This document shows positions 18,193-27,517 of a stretch of DNA of 64,000 nucleotides, one piece after another. Under the pieces are notes generated by a model. The model worked only from the letters and a program-made list of their open reading frames with translations, searched no databases and was not told the origin of the DNA. The DNA is from Porticoccaceae bacterium. GTDB lineage: Bacteria > Pseudomonadota > Gammaproteobacteria > Pseudomonadales > Porticoccaceae. Position numbers and translations under genes: made by a program. How positions within the stretch are numbered: the stretch's first letter is position 1; each line of letters opens with the position of its first letter. Where the stretch lies: NCBI GenBank assembly GCA_029252555.1, contig JAQXBF010000039.1, positions 62,001 through 126,000 of the forward strand, given 5' to 3'.

Positions 18193-19526
18193 GATTTTGC
18201 TGCCATATTAGAGTCTGAGATCGGCCAGTCAGCGGCATCAATGGAGTCTAGTACCTTTGAGCAGTCGTCCCCAGCCCAGCTGTTGATAAACTCATTGTTT
18301 GGGTCGTAGATATCTGTCTGTTTGGCTAAATCAAAACGGCGGTGCCCACGGGGGTCGGCACCTACTCCGGCCAGATATTGCCAATTACCCCAGTTTGAGG
18401 CGACGTCATAATCAATTAGCTGTTGCTCCAAATAAGAAGCACCGTAACGCCAATCGAGATTGAGCTCATGGACAAAGCAGCTGGCAACTAACTGGCGGCC
18501 GCGATTGGACATATAGCCTGTGCTATTAAGTTGTTTCATACAAGCATTAACGATGGGGTAGGGTGTATTCCCCTGGCACCATTTTTGGTAGCGTTCAGGG
18601 TAAAAACTGGTATTGGTTTTTTTGTTTTTAGAGCCAGTATGGGTAAAAAGGCGCGCCCCATATTTTTGCCCATACCACTGGAAATACTCTCGCCAAAGCA
18701 GTTCAAAATATATCCAGTAGGTTGAATCATTCTGCTCCACATCTCGTTCGTACTGGTTGAGGGCTTGCATAATTGTTCTTGGTGACAGACTGCCCGCTGC
18801 CAGCCAGGGGCTGAACTTTGTCGAGTAATCCATGCCATCAAGTCCATTGCGCGTCTCTTTGTAGGTACTGGCCAGCCCCCTGGAAAAATAGCGGTGCAGG
18901 TGCTTACTTGCTTGAGCCTCTCCCCCTCGAAATAATGGTTTTGTGTTTGGGGTGAATGCTGGGAACTGCTGCCGCCACAGGCTAGCGGCTACTTTTGGCG
19001 GGGGCGGAGGTATTGAGTCAGGTGCTGCGGTGGGGGTTTTGATTTCCAGGGGTTCTACCTTGCGCCGAAACTTGGAAAAGGTATCGGGCAGATCCTGCAC
19101 ATCAAAAGGCAATTGGATAGTATCAAATAAAAAACTGCTCTCGGTTTGCTCAAAGCTGATCATGGCGTAGCGTTGCTTCAATATTTTCCACACAGTGTTG
19201 ACGTAATAGTCTGCACTGGCACTAGAGTAAATTTTGGCAATATCATGCTGGGTGATCAGTCGTGAAATAGTTTGTAGAGGGGGTTCGTAATAAACCTCAA
19301 GCTTCTGGGAATACCTTTCGAGGCTATTATCTAGGTCTATTAGATTTTCTTGCAGAAACTGCAGACGCTGAGACGATAGCGCATTGGGGCTTTTGTGCCC
19401 GCTGGCGTAAGGAGGCAGGCAGTAGATGCAGATCAGACGGTCCACTTCTGCGGTGGCCTGATTGAGCGCTGGGTTGTCTACCAAGCGTAAATCGTTATGA
19501 AAACAAAAAAGGCCAACCTGACGCAT
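18189..19526 (-). CDS. Cryptochrome DASH
   Basis: This 445-residue flavoprotein has the photolyase N-terminal antenna domain (VGLFCFHNDLRLVDNPAL) and a C-terminal FAD domain with LWREYFQWYGQKYG, NACMKQLNSTGYMSNRGRQ and GNWQYLAGVGADPRGHR, the last being characteristic of Cry-DASH. Cry-DASH proteins repair CPD lesions in single-stranded DNA and may sense blue light. The ATG at 19526 is preferred over the GTG three codons earlier. It is the first gene of the photolyase operon, with a sigma-E-like promoter predicted 50 nt upstream. Confidence 0.92.
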   Translation of the reverse strand: MRQVGLFCFHNDLRLVDNPALNQATAEVDRLICIYCLPPYASGHKSPNALSSQRLQFLQENLIDLDNSLERYSQKLEVYYEPPLQTISRLITQHDIAKIYSSASADYYVNTVWKILKQRYAMISFEQTESSFLFDTIQLPFDVQDLPDTFSKFRRKVEPLEIKTPTAAPDSIPPPPPKVAASLWRQQFPAFTPNTKPLFRGGEAQASKHLHRYFSRGLASTYKETRNGLDGMDYSTKFSPWLAAGSLSPRTIMQALNQYERDVEQNDSTYWIYFELLWREYFQWYGQKYGARLFTHTGSKNKKTNTSFYPERYQKWCQGNTPYPIVNACMKQLNSTGYMSNRGRQLVASCFVHELNLDWRYGASYLEQQLIDYDVASNWGNWQYLAGVGADPRGHRRFDLAKQTDIYDPNNEFINSWAGDDCSKVLDSIDAADWPISDSNMAAKS

Positions 19527-19578
19527 AAACCCCACTTGTTGTGAAAATTGGTATTGATAGTCTCAAAGTAATAGCAAT

Positions 19579-19608
19579 TGATTACGCCCTCAAAATAGCT
19601 TTGGATCG
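19579..19608 (-). promoter_or_regulatory. Candidate sigma-E (RpoE/ChrR) promoter of the photolyase operon
   Basis: On the minus strand CGATCC (19603-19608) and TAATCA (19579-19584) are separated by 18 nt. The spacing equals that of TGATCC-N18-TAAAGG before the ECF sigma gene at 41.6 kb, and five of six -35 bases agree. Transcription would start about 46 nt before the Cry-DASH ATG. This is a motif match only. Confidence 0.45.
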
Positions 19609-19708
19609 GTTTGTAGCGAATCTAAGCTGGCAGCTACGCCGTATTAACAAAACCATTCTAGCCTCCACAGAGCTAGCGTTAATAACAACATTCTCTAGGC
19701 TCATATGT

Positions 19709-20218
19709 ATGAGTAGCTCCTCCCTTATCAAATCCCTTGGCTACGCAGGGCTAATTCCCTTTTTGGTGCCTGTTTACCTCATGGGACAGGGCTTTTTGTC
19801 CGCTGATGGTTTACAGAGTGCAGCAGTTTTTGGGCTCTACGCCCCCTATGTGTTTATCGCCTACAGCGCTGTTATTTTGAGTTTTTTAAGTGGCACATTA
19901 TGGGCCCATGCCAGCCAGGCGCAAGAGTTTCCTGGCGATGAATCTCTTGGTGAAGGGGCTCTGTTAAAAGGCGCTATCGTTTTCAGTAACCTGCTGGCGC
20001 TATCAGCCTGGATGTCCCTACTGCTCATTTACATTGCGCCAATCATGACCCTATTTGCGGTTTGCCTGCTACTCTCCGGTTACCTTGGGCTGATGCTGGT
20101 CGAGCGCCTTGTAAGTGTGCAACAGGATCGGAGTTATTGGCAAATGCGTATTCAGCTTACCGCTGTTGTTGCCATCGCTCATCTGGCTCTAATGGTAATG
20201 ATGATGACGGAGCTTTGA
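19709..20218 (+). CDS. DUF3429 membrane protein
   Basis: The 169-residue product has about four to five hydrophobic spans (LGYAGLIPFLVPVYLM; YVFIAYSAVILSFLSGTLWA; LLALSAWMSLLLIYIAPIM; AVVAIAHLALMVMMM) and matches DUF3429. The FLSGTLWA segment is a hallmark of the family. The open frame extends upstream to a GTG at 19541, but the ATG at 19709 begins exactly where family homology begins. It is divergent from Cry-DASH and is the first gene of a DUF3429-DCC-SDR run. Function is unknown; proximity suggests a link to photoprotection. Confidence 0.8.
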   Translation: MSSSSLIKSLGYAGLIPFLVPVYLMGQGFLSADGLQSAAVFGLYAPYVFIAYSAVILSFLSGTLWAHASQAQEFPGDESLGEGALLKGAIVFSNLLALSAWMSLLLIYIAPIMTLFAVCLLLSGYLGLMLVERLVSVQQDRSYWQMRIQLTAVVAIAHLALMVMMMTEL

Positions 20219-20221
20219 TTG

Positions 20222-20620
20222 ATGGCCCAACTAACCATTTTTTATGACGCAGGCTGCCCGCTTTGCGTGACTGAGATAGAGCACCTAATGCGCTTAAATA
20301 GCGAAGCCAAGCTCGCCTTTGAAAACATTTATGCACAGAACTTTAATCAACAGTTTCCCCATATAGATCAGCAGGCCGCCGATCTTGTGCTGCACGGCCA
20401 GCTTGAGAATGGCGCCATGATATTCGGCCTTGATGTTACCTACGAAGCCTGGGCTCTGGTGGGTAAACGCCGCTGGGTTGCGATTCTGCGCTGGCCGTGG
20501 TTTAAACAATGTGCAGAGGTTGGGTACCGCTTCTTCGCCAAACACCGGCACCGTATTTCGAGATTACTTATGGGCAAAGCCCGCTGTGACCGCTGTGCTG
20601 TGTCACGGAGGTCGGTATGA
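20222..20620 (+). CDS. Thiol-disulfide oxidoreductase DCC family protein (DUF393)
   Basis: This 132-residue protein starts LTIFYDAGCPLC and so has the DxxCPxC active-site motif of the DCC family, a thioredoxin-like group of unknown substrate. A WP-rich middle (VAILRWPWFKQC) and C-terminal cysteines (KARCDRCAVS) are also seen. The ATG at 20222 follows the DUF3429 stop by 3 nt and the gene overlaps the SDR gene by 4 nt, so the three are an operon. Confidence 0.85.
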   Translation: MAQLTIFYDAGCPLCVTEIEHLMRLNSEAKLAFENIYAQNFNQQFPHIDQQAADLVLHGQLENGAMIFGLDVTYEAWALVGKRRWVAILRWPWFKQCAEVGYRFFAKHRHRISRLLMGKARCDRCAVSRRSV

Positions 20621-21369
20621 GCCAGTCCAAACCAAATAACGTGTTGGTTCTAGGCGCTGGCGGCGGTTTGGGTCAGGCCATGATTGCGAGGTTTCTGACC
20701 GACCCCGAGGTTGACCATGTAATCGCCGTTAGCCGTAACGGACAACCTCAAGATCTTTCTGCGCCCTGGATAGCTCACAGTAGGCTGGTTTGGATTGAAT
20801 CCGAATACGACCAACAGAGTATGCTCAACGTCATCGGGCAACTTGCGCCCTTTGCGGGGGAGATTGGCCGTGTCTGTATTTGCCACGGTATTCTCCACGA
20901 TGACCATTTTTGGCCAGAGAAGCGTTTTGAGGATATTGATTCGAGTGCGATGCATGAGATTTTCCAGGCCAATACTATTATCCCAACTCTGTGGTTAAAA
21001 TTGCTGCATAAAACCTTGGCGGGCAAAGCGCCCTGTATAGTGGCGGTGTTTAGTGCCCGCGTCGGCAGCACGTCAGATAACCGGCTGGGCGGCTGGTATT
21101 CCTATCGAGCTTCTAAGGCTGCGCTTAATAGCTTGTTGAAATCTTTTGCGGTGGAATATGCCCGCCGCTTAAAAAACGTTAAATTAATCGCCTTTCACCC
21201 GGGCACTGTCGATACCGACCTATCCAAGCCTTTTCAGGCTTCTGTGCCTGAACAAAACCTGTTCTCGCCAGCATTCGTTGCAGATCAGTTGGCGAAAATT
21301 ATGGCAAATGCAGAGGTGGATGGGCAGCTCTCCTATCTTGATTGGGAGGGCAAAGCTATCCAGTTTTGA
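20617..21369 (+). CDS. Short-chain dehydrogenase/reductase (SDR)
   Basis: The 250-residue product has an N-terminal NAD(P)-binding motif LGAGGGLGQAM (about 12-22), the central CHGILHDDHFWPEK segment and the catalytic YSYRASKAAL (YxxxK). FHPGTVDTDLSKPF near the end is typical of CsgA-like SDRs. The substrate is unknown. It closes the DUF3429-DCC-SDR operon and is convergent with the YceI lipoprotein gene. From memory, SDRs of this type often lie near photolyase genes in marine gammaproteobacteria. Confidence 0.88.
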   Translation: MSQSKPNNVLVLGAGGGLGQAMIARFLTDPEVDHVIAVSRNGQPQDLSAPWIAHSRLVWIESEYDQQSMLNVIGQLAPFAGEIGRVCICHGILHDDHFWPEKRFEDIDSSAMHEIFQANTIIPTLWLKLLHKTLAGKAPCIVAVFSARVGSTSDNRLGGWYSYRASKAALNSLLKSFAVEYARRLKNVKLIAFHPGTVDTDLSKPFQASVPEQNLFSPAFVADQLAKIMANAEVDGQLSYLDWEGKAIQF

Positions 21370-21392
21370 GCTGGCTATGTGTGATAGAAAAG

Positions 21393-22103
21393 TTATTTGG
21401 GTTTCTGTGCCTGTAACCGGAAGGTCAGCACAAGCTCGTCTTGCACCTTGATCAGGCCGTTCATAATAGAGAACGGCTCTATTCCAAAGTCGCTCTGCAA
21501 AATTGAAAACTCACCACTGAGGGCCAACTGCCCTAGGGCAGGCTGTTGCGTTGCAACAGCTAGCTGCACAGCCTGAGTCACCCCATGAATATTCAACTCT
21601 GCTGATACTGGCCTACTTGAGAGAGACCCTGTGCAGTCTGAGCTTTGCAGCAGGGCAAAGGGAAACGCTATGGCTTCTATGCTTTTCAGCATATTGCTTT
21701 TGGTGCCAGCTATATCTGCGGCCGATGGTTCGGTCGTCATCGCTGCTGCCGCCCTGAGTTCGATATTATCGACTTCCAGGGCATTGAGGGGCACGAAGAT
21801 ATCCGCCGTACACTGCTGGTTTTCCCCGTCTAGGTAGATAAAGCCCTGAACATGATTGCTGGCGACAATATGATCATGCCCCAGCCTTGCCATAAGGCCA
21901 CCGCGCCGCACTGTCACAATAATTTGCGATAGCTCGCTATTAATCTTGTAGACATGGTTGGGGTCTGCTGTTAGATAGTCGCCACTGGGAAAGTTTGTCG
22001 GCTGCAACTGATCGGAAGAGCTTGGGGAATAATTGCTGCAACCTGACATAACGACTGTCGCTAAAAAAAGTGCTGCCAACTGCAAAGAGGCTGCCCTAGT
22101 CAT
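21393..22103 (-). CDS. YceI-domain lipoprotein
   Basis: This 236-residue protein starts with a lipoprotein signal (MTRAASLQLAALFLATVVMSGC), whose lipobox ends at Cys22, so it is probably tethered in the periplasm or outer membrane. The rest is a YceI-like lipocalin-fold domain that in characterised members binds isoprenoid quinone-like lipids. Its start overlaps the stop of the upstream YceI gene by 8 nt (ATGACTAG), which fixes the start; the longer frame from 22196 would run into that gene. It is the third gene of cytochrome b561-YceI-YceI. Confidence 0.83.
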   Translation of the reverse strand: MTRAASLQLAALFLATVVMSGCSNYSPSSSDQLQPTNFPSGDYLTADPNHVYKINSELSQIIVTVRRGGLMARLGHDHIVASNHVQGFIYLDGENQQCTADIFVPLNALEVDNIELRAAAAMTTEPSAADIAGTKSNMLKSIEAIAFPFALLQSSDCTGSLSSRPVSAELNIHGVTQAVQLAVATQQPALGQLALSGEFSILQSDFGIEPFSIMNGLIKVQDELVLTFRLQAQKPK

Positions 22104-22692
22104 CGGCAATTTCCAAAACCAGCTCAAACCATACCCTGACAGCCAAGCCAATTTGATCGCCACTGGCCCACTCCCCAGTGCCAATGGCAAAATCATGGCG
22201 ACCTAGTGCCAGTTCGCCAACCATGCTTATATTGTTGTGGTTGGATGCCTGCCAGCTAAAGGGCACCTCAATGGTTTTTTTCATGCCTTTTAGTTGCAAT
22301 AGACCTGTTGCAATAAATTGGTTTTCTGCCTGCCCCATTGCTATATCCTCACTGGCGAAGCTGGCCTCAGCAAAGGTTTCACTATCGAACCAATCGACCA
22401 TCTGAATTGCCTCATTGAGATCACTGCTACCTAGATCTGCACTGGCAATCTGTACCTGCACATTGAGAGATTGGGGCTGTTTTTGGTCAGCGATCACTCC
22501 GACGGTGAACCGTTTAAAAGCGCCATTAATGGGTAGTTCTTCGAAGCTAGGGGCAAAATATAAATGACTCTTAGCACCGTTGGCCTTCCATTTTTCAGTA
22601 GGCTGCTGAACCAAATGCCCAGCCACATGTTCAGCACTGGCATGACTGGCCAGCAGAGAGATTAACAGCACTTGGATTAATGTCTTCACCAT
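22096..22692 (-). CDS. YceI family periplasmic protein
   Basis: The 198-residue product has a signal peptide (MVKTLIQVLLISLLASHASA) followed by a YceI domain with KSHLYFAPSF, TVGVIADQKQPQ and ALGRHDFAIGTGEWASGDQIG. YceI proteins carry or store polyisoprenoid lipids in the periplasm. AAGGAGG lies just before the ATG at 22692; an upstream ATG at 22719 would spoil the signal peptide. It is next to cytochrome b561, a pairing seen in many bacteria and suggesting quinone-linked electron transfer. Confidence 0.87.
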   Translation of the reverse strand: MVKTLIQVLLISLLASHASAEHVAGHLVQQPTEKWKANGAKSHLYFAPSFEELPINGAFKRFTVGVIADQKQPQSLNVQVQIASADLGSSDLNEAIQMVDWFDSETFAEASFASEDIAMGQAENQFIATGLLQLKGMKKTIEVPFSWQASNHNNISMVGELALGRHDFAIGTGEWASGDQIGLAVRVWFELVLEIADD

Positions 22693-22709
22693 AGCCTCCT
22701 TAGGCTCGT

Positions 22710-23246
22710 TTAAAACCACATTCGCTTCAGCGCGCTATCACCCAGCATAAAATGATGTCTGAGTGCGGCACCTATATGCACGACTAAAATAGCGATTAAA
22801 ACAAAGACACATATCTCATGCACTTCTGCCGCGATGGACTTTAAGCCATCATCGGGGCCCACAATAGGGGGCAGAGGTATTAGCCAAAATAATTTCACGG
22901 GAAAATTAGCAGCTGCGGACGTTATCCAGCCTGACAGGGGCAATGCCAGCATTAGCAGGTAAAGGACACCATGGGCGGCAGACGCCAGCAGTTTTTCCAG
23001 CCTGCTCGTCGCTAGGGCTATAGGTATGGTGATCTTTATGCGCCATAGTAAACGCACAATAACCAACAGCAGTACTAGCATGCCCAGAGATTTGTGCCAG
23101 ATGAAGACATCTATTTTTAATGGCGATAGCCTGAGGCTTTCCGCGTAAAACCCAAGAGGAATTTGGATAAAAATAAGAAGCGCAGTGGCCCAATGAAATA
23201 CTTTACTCAACCAGCCCCAGCGCGCCTGAGTATTTTTTATGGTCAT
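22710..23246 (-). CDS. Cytochrome b561 family protein
   Basis: This 178-residue membrane protein has four hydrophobic helices and well-placed histidines for two b hemes: KVFHWATALL (about residue 18), IWHKSLGMLV (about 50), SAAHGVLYLL and VEVHEICVFVLIAILVVHIGAALRHH. The family oxidises quinol or delivers electrons in the inner membrane. It leads the b561-YceI-YceI operon. Length (about 180 aa) is typical. Confidence 0.9.
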   Translation of the reverse strand: MTIKNTQARWGWLSKVFHWATALLIFIQIPLGFYAESLRLSPLKIDVFIWHKSLGMLVLLLVIVRLLWRIKITIPIALATSRLEKLLASAAHGVLYLLMLALPLSGWITSAAANFPVKLFWLIPLPPIVGPDDGLKSIAAEVHEICVFVLIAILVVHIGAALRHHFMLGDSALKRMWF

Positions 23247-23397
23247 CAGTGAATTCCTTAGCTGCTGTTCCCAAAATGAATTATCCAGCTTTACCGCTGT
23301 GATGTAAATTTACTTCAAGCTGTGATTCATGTCTCGGGTTGAATGTGTAGATCTGCTAATATCGCGGCCGATCCCAACAATTAAAAATGGCAAACCC

Positions 23398-24720
23398 ATG
23401 AGCGAGAAACAAACCCTCAGCTGCGAGGTGATTGACCTGAGTCACGATGGCCGTGGAGTGGCACGTATTGATGGTAAGGCGTGCTTTATTCAGGGCGCTC
23501 TGCCAAATGAGACTATTAGATTTCGCTATAACAACCGCAAGCGCAACTACGATGAGGGACGCGTCACAGACATTATCCAAGTCTCCGATGACCGGGTTGA
23601 GCCTGACTGCAAGCATTTTTCCCGCTGTGGTGGCTGCAGTTTGCAGCATCTTGACCATGGCAAGCAGGTAGAGTTTAAACAACAGCAACTGCTGGCTAGC
23701 CTGCGCCGCGGTGGCATTGAAGCTGAAACGCTATTACCCGCCCTTAGCGCACCCCATTGGGGTTATCGGCGCCGCGCGCGATTAGCGGTGCAGCGTGCGA
23801 AAGATGGCAAATTTTTAATTGGTTTCCGCAATGCAGGTAGCCGCAGAATTGAACCTATTACCCAATGCCCGGTGCTGACAGAACCGCTACCCACGGCCGT
23901 TGAGTTACTGCCCGCTTGGCTGGCCTGCCTACCAGGGGATATTCGAGTGTTTGAAGTTGAGCTTACCTCTGGGGATAACAGTATCGCAATTGCGGTTGAG
24001 GCCAGTCGTTTTCCGGCAGACGAAGAAGTGCCAGCCATGCTTGGCTCTCTGGAGAACGAAGCTCAGGGTCCAGTGCAGCTTTGGTGGAAAGCAGGTAAGC
24101 AGGCGCGATTTACCCGGCTCGACACTGGCACTGATAACCTATGCTTTGCGGTTACCGATAACATCAGCCTTAACTTTGAGCCGGGCCAATTTATTCAGGT
24201 GAATGGCCAAATTAATCGCGAGATGATCGCGCAGATGCTTAGCTTACTGCCTGAAAAGGGTGGCACTGCGGTCGATCTGTACTGCGGTACTGGCAATTTA
24301 TCCTTGCCTTTAACTCAGCGATTTAACCACGTTATTGGAATTGAGGGGCTTCCAGATCTAGTTAAGGGCGCGGCCGAAAACGCGCGCCAAAATAATATTA
24401 CCAATGTTGAATTCGCCGTGGCAGATTTAAGCCGTGGCATTGGTTTGACTAATATTGGCCTGGCTAACCCACCAACCGCTGATACTGGTATCGATCTGGT
24501 GCTGTTGGACCCTCCCCGCAATGGAGCTTTTGGGGTAATGCCTTGGGTGGCCCAGTCTGGTGCGAAGCAGGTGGTCTATATTTCCTGTCACCCATCGGCA
24601 ATGATCAGAGATGCGGCAGTGCTTGCTGAGGCCGGTTATAGACTTAAGGCGGTGGGGGTGATGGATATGTTTCCCCACACAACGCATATTGAGGCTATGG
24701 CTCTCTTTGACAAAGCCTAA
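23398..24720 (+). CDS. rlmD: 23S rRNA (uracil-1939-C5)-methyltransferase RlmD
   Basis: The 440-residue product has an N-terminal TRAM domain (CEVIDLSHDGRGVARIDGK), iron-sulfur cysteines Cys71, Cys77 and Cys80 (CKHFSRCGGC) with a fourth in ITQCPVL, an AdoMet domain with DLYCGTGNLSLPL and LLDPPRNG, and the catalytic-cysteine motif YISCHPS, where E. coli RlmD has Asn after the Cys. It methylates U1939 of 23S rRNA. The ATG at 23398 is chosen because residues from the upstream ATG (23329) have no family counterpart. Confidence 0.88.
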   Translation: MSEKQTLSCEVIDLSHDGRGVARIDGKACFIQGALPNETIRFRYNNRKRNYDEGRVTDIIQVSDDRVEPDCKHFSRCGGCSLQHLDHGKQVEFKQQQLLASLRRGGIEAETLLPALSAPHWGYRRRARLAVQRAKDGKFLIGFRNAGSRRIEPITQCPVLTEPLPTAVELLPAWLACLPGDIRVFEVELTSGDNSIAIAVEASRFPADEEVPAMLGSLENEAQGPVQLWWKAGKQARFTRLDTGTDNLCFAVTDNISLNFEPGQFIQVNGQINREMIAQMLSLLPEKGGTAVDLYCGTGNLSLPLTQRFNHVIGIEGLPDLVKGAAENARQNNITNVEFAVADLSRGIGLTNIGLANPPTADTGIDLVLLDPPRNGAFGVMPWVAQSGAKQVVYISCHPSAMIRDAAVLAEAGYRLKAVGVMDMFPHTTHIEAMALFDKA

Positions 24721-24905
24721 TTTCCCCTGCTTTTAATGTCTAAAGGCGATTGAGAGCTAAAGTCTTTTTGATCGCTTGAGGCTTTGCAAGCGTAGAAAAA
24801 AATCTCGCATTACCGTTTGATCTTTGACTGTAAGCAGAGGCTGTTTTCGGGTACAATTTCTCCCTTAAAAATCATCTCGTTAATACCCCAAGGAATTCTT
24901 ATCCT

Positions 24906-26165
24906 ATGTTTGATCAAGACCAGACAATTGCATCGTTTGATGCCGAGCTATGGCAGGCCATTCGGCAGGAAGACCAGCGCCAAGAGCAGCATATTGAGCT
25001 AATTGCTTCGGAAAATTACACCAGTCCAGCGGTAATGGAAGCCCAGGGCGGCAAGATGACTAACAAATATGCCGAAGGTTATCCTGGCAAGCGCTACTAC
25101 GGCGGTTGTGAATATGTTGATGTGGCTGAAGAGTTAGCTATTGAGCGTCTAAAGAGCCTATATAACGCAGACTTTGCCAACGTGCAGCCCCATTCTGGCT
25201 CTCAGGCTAACAGTGCAGTGTTTTTAGCGCTGATCAAAGGTGGCGATACTATTTTGGGTATGAGCTTGGCCGATGGTGGTCACTTAACCCACGGGGCCAA
25301 ACCGAATTTCTCTGGCAAGCTCTACAATGCTGTGCAATATGGGCTCGATGCCCAGACCGGCTTGATTGACTACGATCAGGTTGAAGCACTGGCAATAGAA
25401 CACAAGCCGGCTATGATTATCGCCGGTTTCTCTGCCTATTCAGGCATTATGGACTGGGCTCGTTTCCGCGAGATTGCAGATAGTGTGGGTGCTTACCTGA
25501 TGGTTGATATGGCCCATGTCTCTGGTTTGATTGCCGCAGGCGTTTACCCAAGCCCTGTGCCTCACGCCCATGTGGTGACTTCAACAACCCACAAGACGCT
25601 GCGTGGCCCTCGCGGCGGTATTATTCTGACTAACCATGAAGATATCGCTAAGAAGTGTAACTCAGCGCTGTTTCCTGGAAGCCAGGGTGGCCCTCTCTGT
25701 CATGTGATTGCGGCTAAAGCTGTTGCTTTTAAAGAAGCGGCCAGCGATGAGTTTGTTGCTTATCAAAAGCAAGTAGTGGCCAATGCAAAAGCTATGGCTG
25801 CGACCTTTATGGAGCGCGGTATTAATATCGTCTCCAATGGCACTCAAAATCACCTTATGCTGGTTAGCCTGATTGGCAAGGAATACACTGGTACCGATGC
25901 CGACAGCGCTATGAGCGAGGCTTTTATTACAGTGAACAAAAATGCGGTCCCCAATGACCCCCGTTCACCTTTTGTCACCTCTGGCCTAAGGGTCGGAACC
26001 CCTGCCATTACCACTCGCGGTTTTGGTCTTGATGAGACCGTGCAGCTAACCCATTGGATGTGCGATATTCTTGACAGCTTGGAGAGCGGTACATCGGAGC
26101 AGGTCATTCCTCAGGTTAAGGAGCAGGTGCTGGCTATTTGCAAACGCTTCCCCGTTTACGGATAA
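24906..26165 (+). CDS. glyA: Serine hydroxymethyltransferase
   Basis: This 419-residue PLP enzyme converts serine and tetrahydrofolate into glycine and methylene-THF. The PLP lysine is Lys230 in [14 protein letters not shown], and the N-terminal [17 protein letters not shown] and [10 protein letters not shown] match GlyA. Length is standard (417-420 aa). A strong terminator follows at 26183. A TACAAT box at 24852-24857 may be the -10 element, but no good -35 was found. Confidence 0.97.
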   Translation: MFDQDQTIASFDAELWQAIRQEDQRQEQHIELIASENYTSPAVMEAQGGKMTNKYAEGYPGKRYYGGCEYVDVAEELAIERLKSLYNADFANVQPHSGSQANSAVFLALIKGGDTILGMSLADGGHLTHGAKPNFSGKLYNAVQYGLDAQTGLIDYDQVEALAIEHKPAMIIAGFSAYSGIMDWARFREIADSVGAYLMVDMAHVSGLIAAGVYPSPVPHAHVVTSTTHKTLRGPRGGIILTNHEDIAKKCNSALFPGSQGGPLCHVIAAKAVAFKEAASDEFVAYQKQVVANAKAMAATFMERGINIVSNGTQNHLMLVSLIGKEYTGTDADSAMSEAFITVNKNAVPNDPRSPFVTSGLRVGTPAITTRGFGLDETVQLTHWMCDILDSLESGTSEQVIPQVKEQVLAICKRFPVYG

Positions 26166-26182
26166 GCTTTGCCAAGCAGTGT

Positions 26183-26213
26183 AAAAAGCCCCAATATGAT
26201 GGGGCTTTTTTTT
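26183..26213 (+). terminator. Rho-independent terminator of glyA
   Basis: AAAAAGCCCC and GGGGCTTTTT form a perfect 10-bp stem around an AATATGAT loop, ending in eight T residues, 18 nt after the glyA stop. Confidence 0.92.
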
Positions 26214-26239
26214 GTTCTCTTATTTTTGGAGTGAGATAA

Positions 26240-26947
26240 ATGACTGATCCTCAGCTGCGCTTGGCGGCCACGGTCGTGTTATTGCGCGATACTGAACAGG
26301 GTTTGGAAACACTATTGCTGCGACGCAATGCTAAGTTAGCTTTTGCTGCCGGTGCTTGGGTTTTCCCTGGCGGTGCAATAGATAAGCCAGAAATTGAGGC
26401 CGCAGAGACAGAACTGCAGGCGGCAAGGGTGGCCGCTGTTAGGGAGGTGCAGGAAGAATGTGGGCTGAATGTCGCTGAGGAAGAGCTGGTGCATTTCTGC
26501 AACTGGACCACACCAGAGGGCGAGAGCCGCCGCTTTGCCACCTGGTTTTTTGTCGCTGAGGCCCAGCGCACTTCGGCAGATGTTGTTATTGATGATGGCG
26601 AAATACACGAGTTTCAATGGCTGACACCCCAGCAGGCGTTGGATAGGCACTATGCAGGGGAGCTGAATATGATGCCTCCCACTTACTTATCAATGCGCCT
26701 GATTGCCCATTACCAAACAGTGGCTGAAGCCTGCGAGCGCCTAAAAACGCGCAAGCCCTATGAGGTGACTCCCGTAATTTGTCAGTCTGATGAGGGTATC
26801 CTGTGTCTGTATCCGGGAGATGCTGGCTATAACATTATTGATCCTGAGTTGCCCGGCCCACGTCATCGCACATTGTTTACTAAGCAGGGCACGCAATATA
26901 TTCACTCAGGTCCGGATGTCTCTGAACCGGCAATGGATCTGCCCTGA
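26240..26947 (+). CDS. Nudix hydrolase with extended Nudix box
   Basis: The 235-residue product has AAVREVQEECGL, the metal-binding half of the Nudix box, after WVFPGGAID. The distance from the second glycine to the Arg is 23 residues rather than the usual 14, so the box carries an insertion like that of the NUDT7/NUDT19 group of CoA or nucleotide diphosphatases. Such enzymes split a nucleoside diphosphate linked to another moiety. The substrate is unknown. It lies between glyA and nrdR and is preceded by TTTGGAGTGAGATAA. Confidence 0.82.
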   Translation: MTDPQLRLAATVVLLRDTEQGLETLLLRRNAKLAFAAGAWVFPGGAIDKPEIEAAETELQAARVAAVREVQEECGLNVAEEELVHFCNWTTPEGESRRFATWFFVAEAQRTSADVVIDDGEIHEFQWLTPQQALDRHYAGELNMMPPTYLSMRLIAHYQTVAEACERLKTRKPYEVTPVICQSDEGILCLYPGDAGYNIIDPELPGPRHRTLFTKQGTQYIHSGPDVSEPAMDLP

Positions 26948-27043
26948 GATCAGCGCTACAGGCAGCAAAATCCGGTAGTTTAAGAGAGCTTTACTCGCTG
27001 TAGTTTGTGATAGAATGCGCCACCAAATTTTTGATGTGCTGCT

Positions 27044-27517
27044 ATGTATTGTCCGTTCTGTAATGCTGATGACACTAAGGTTGTAGATTCACGACTAGTC
27101 GCCGATGGCGGGCAGGTGCGTCGTCGCCGTGAATGTGTTGAATGCAGCGAACGTTTTACCACCTATGAGCTAGCTGAATTAGTTATGCCAAGGGTGATTA
27201 AAACCGATGGCAGCCGCGAATCATTTGATGAAAACAAGCTGCGAGCGGGCTTGCAGCGAGCGCTGGAAAAGCGCCCTGTCTCTATCGAAAATATCGAAGT
27301 ATCCCTCTCTCAGATCAAACATTTCTTGCAGGTTACTGGCGAGCGAGAGGTCTCATCGCGCATTATCGGTGAAGAGGTTATGCGCCAGTTACGCGAGTTA
27401 GATGAGGTGGCCTATGTGCGTTTTGCCTCGGTCTATCGCAGCTTTCAGGACCTCAGCGAATTCCAAGACGAACTCAATCGCCTCACCGCTAAAAAACCGA
27501 CTGGGGCTGATAAGTAA
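27044..27517 (+). CDS. nrdR: Ribonucleotide reductase repressor NrdR
   Basis: This 157-residue regulator has a zinc ribbon with Cys3, Cys6, Cys31 and Cys34 and an ATP-cone domain beginning [19 protein letters not shown]. NrdR represses nrd genes when dATP is high. Length fits (about 150-160 aa). The stop codon shares bases with the ribD start (TAATG), starting the nrdR-ribD pair that is common in gammaproteobacteria. Confidence 0.96.
   Translation: MYCPFCNADDTKVVDSRLVADGGQVRRRRECVECSERFTTYELAELVMPRVIKTDGSRESFDENKLRAGLQRALEKRPVSIENIEVSLSQIKHFLQVTGEREVSSRIIGEEVMRQLRELDEVAYVRFASVYRSFQDLSEFQDELNRLTAKKPTGADK

Noticed and set aside
19541-19708. Longer DUF3429 start at GTG 19541
   Set aside because: The added 56 residues have no counterpart in DUF3429 and would cover the predicted divergent promoter.
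24769-24798. TGATCG-N18-TAGAAA upstream of glyA as a third sigma-E promoter
   Set aside because: Spacing fits, but the spacer also forms a CGCTTG/CAAGCG hairpin that looks like a leftover of the rlmD end, and glyA is a housekeeping gene. Probably chance.
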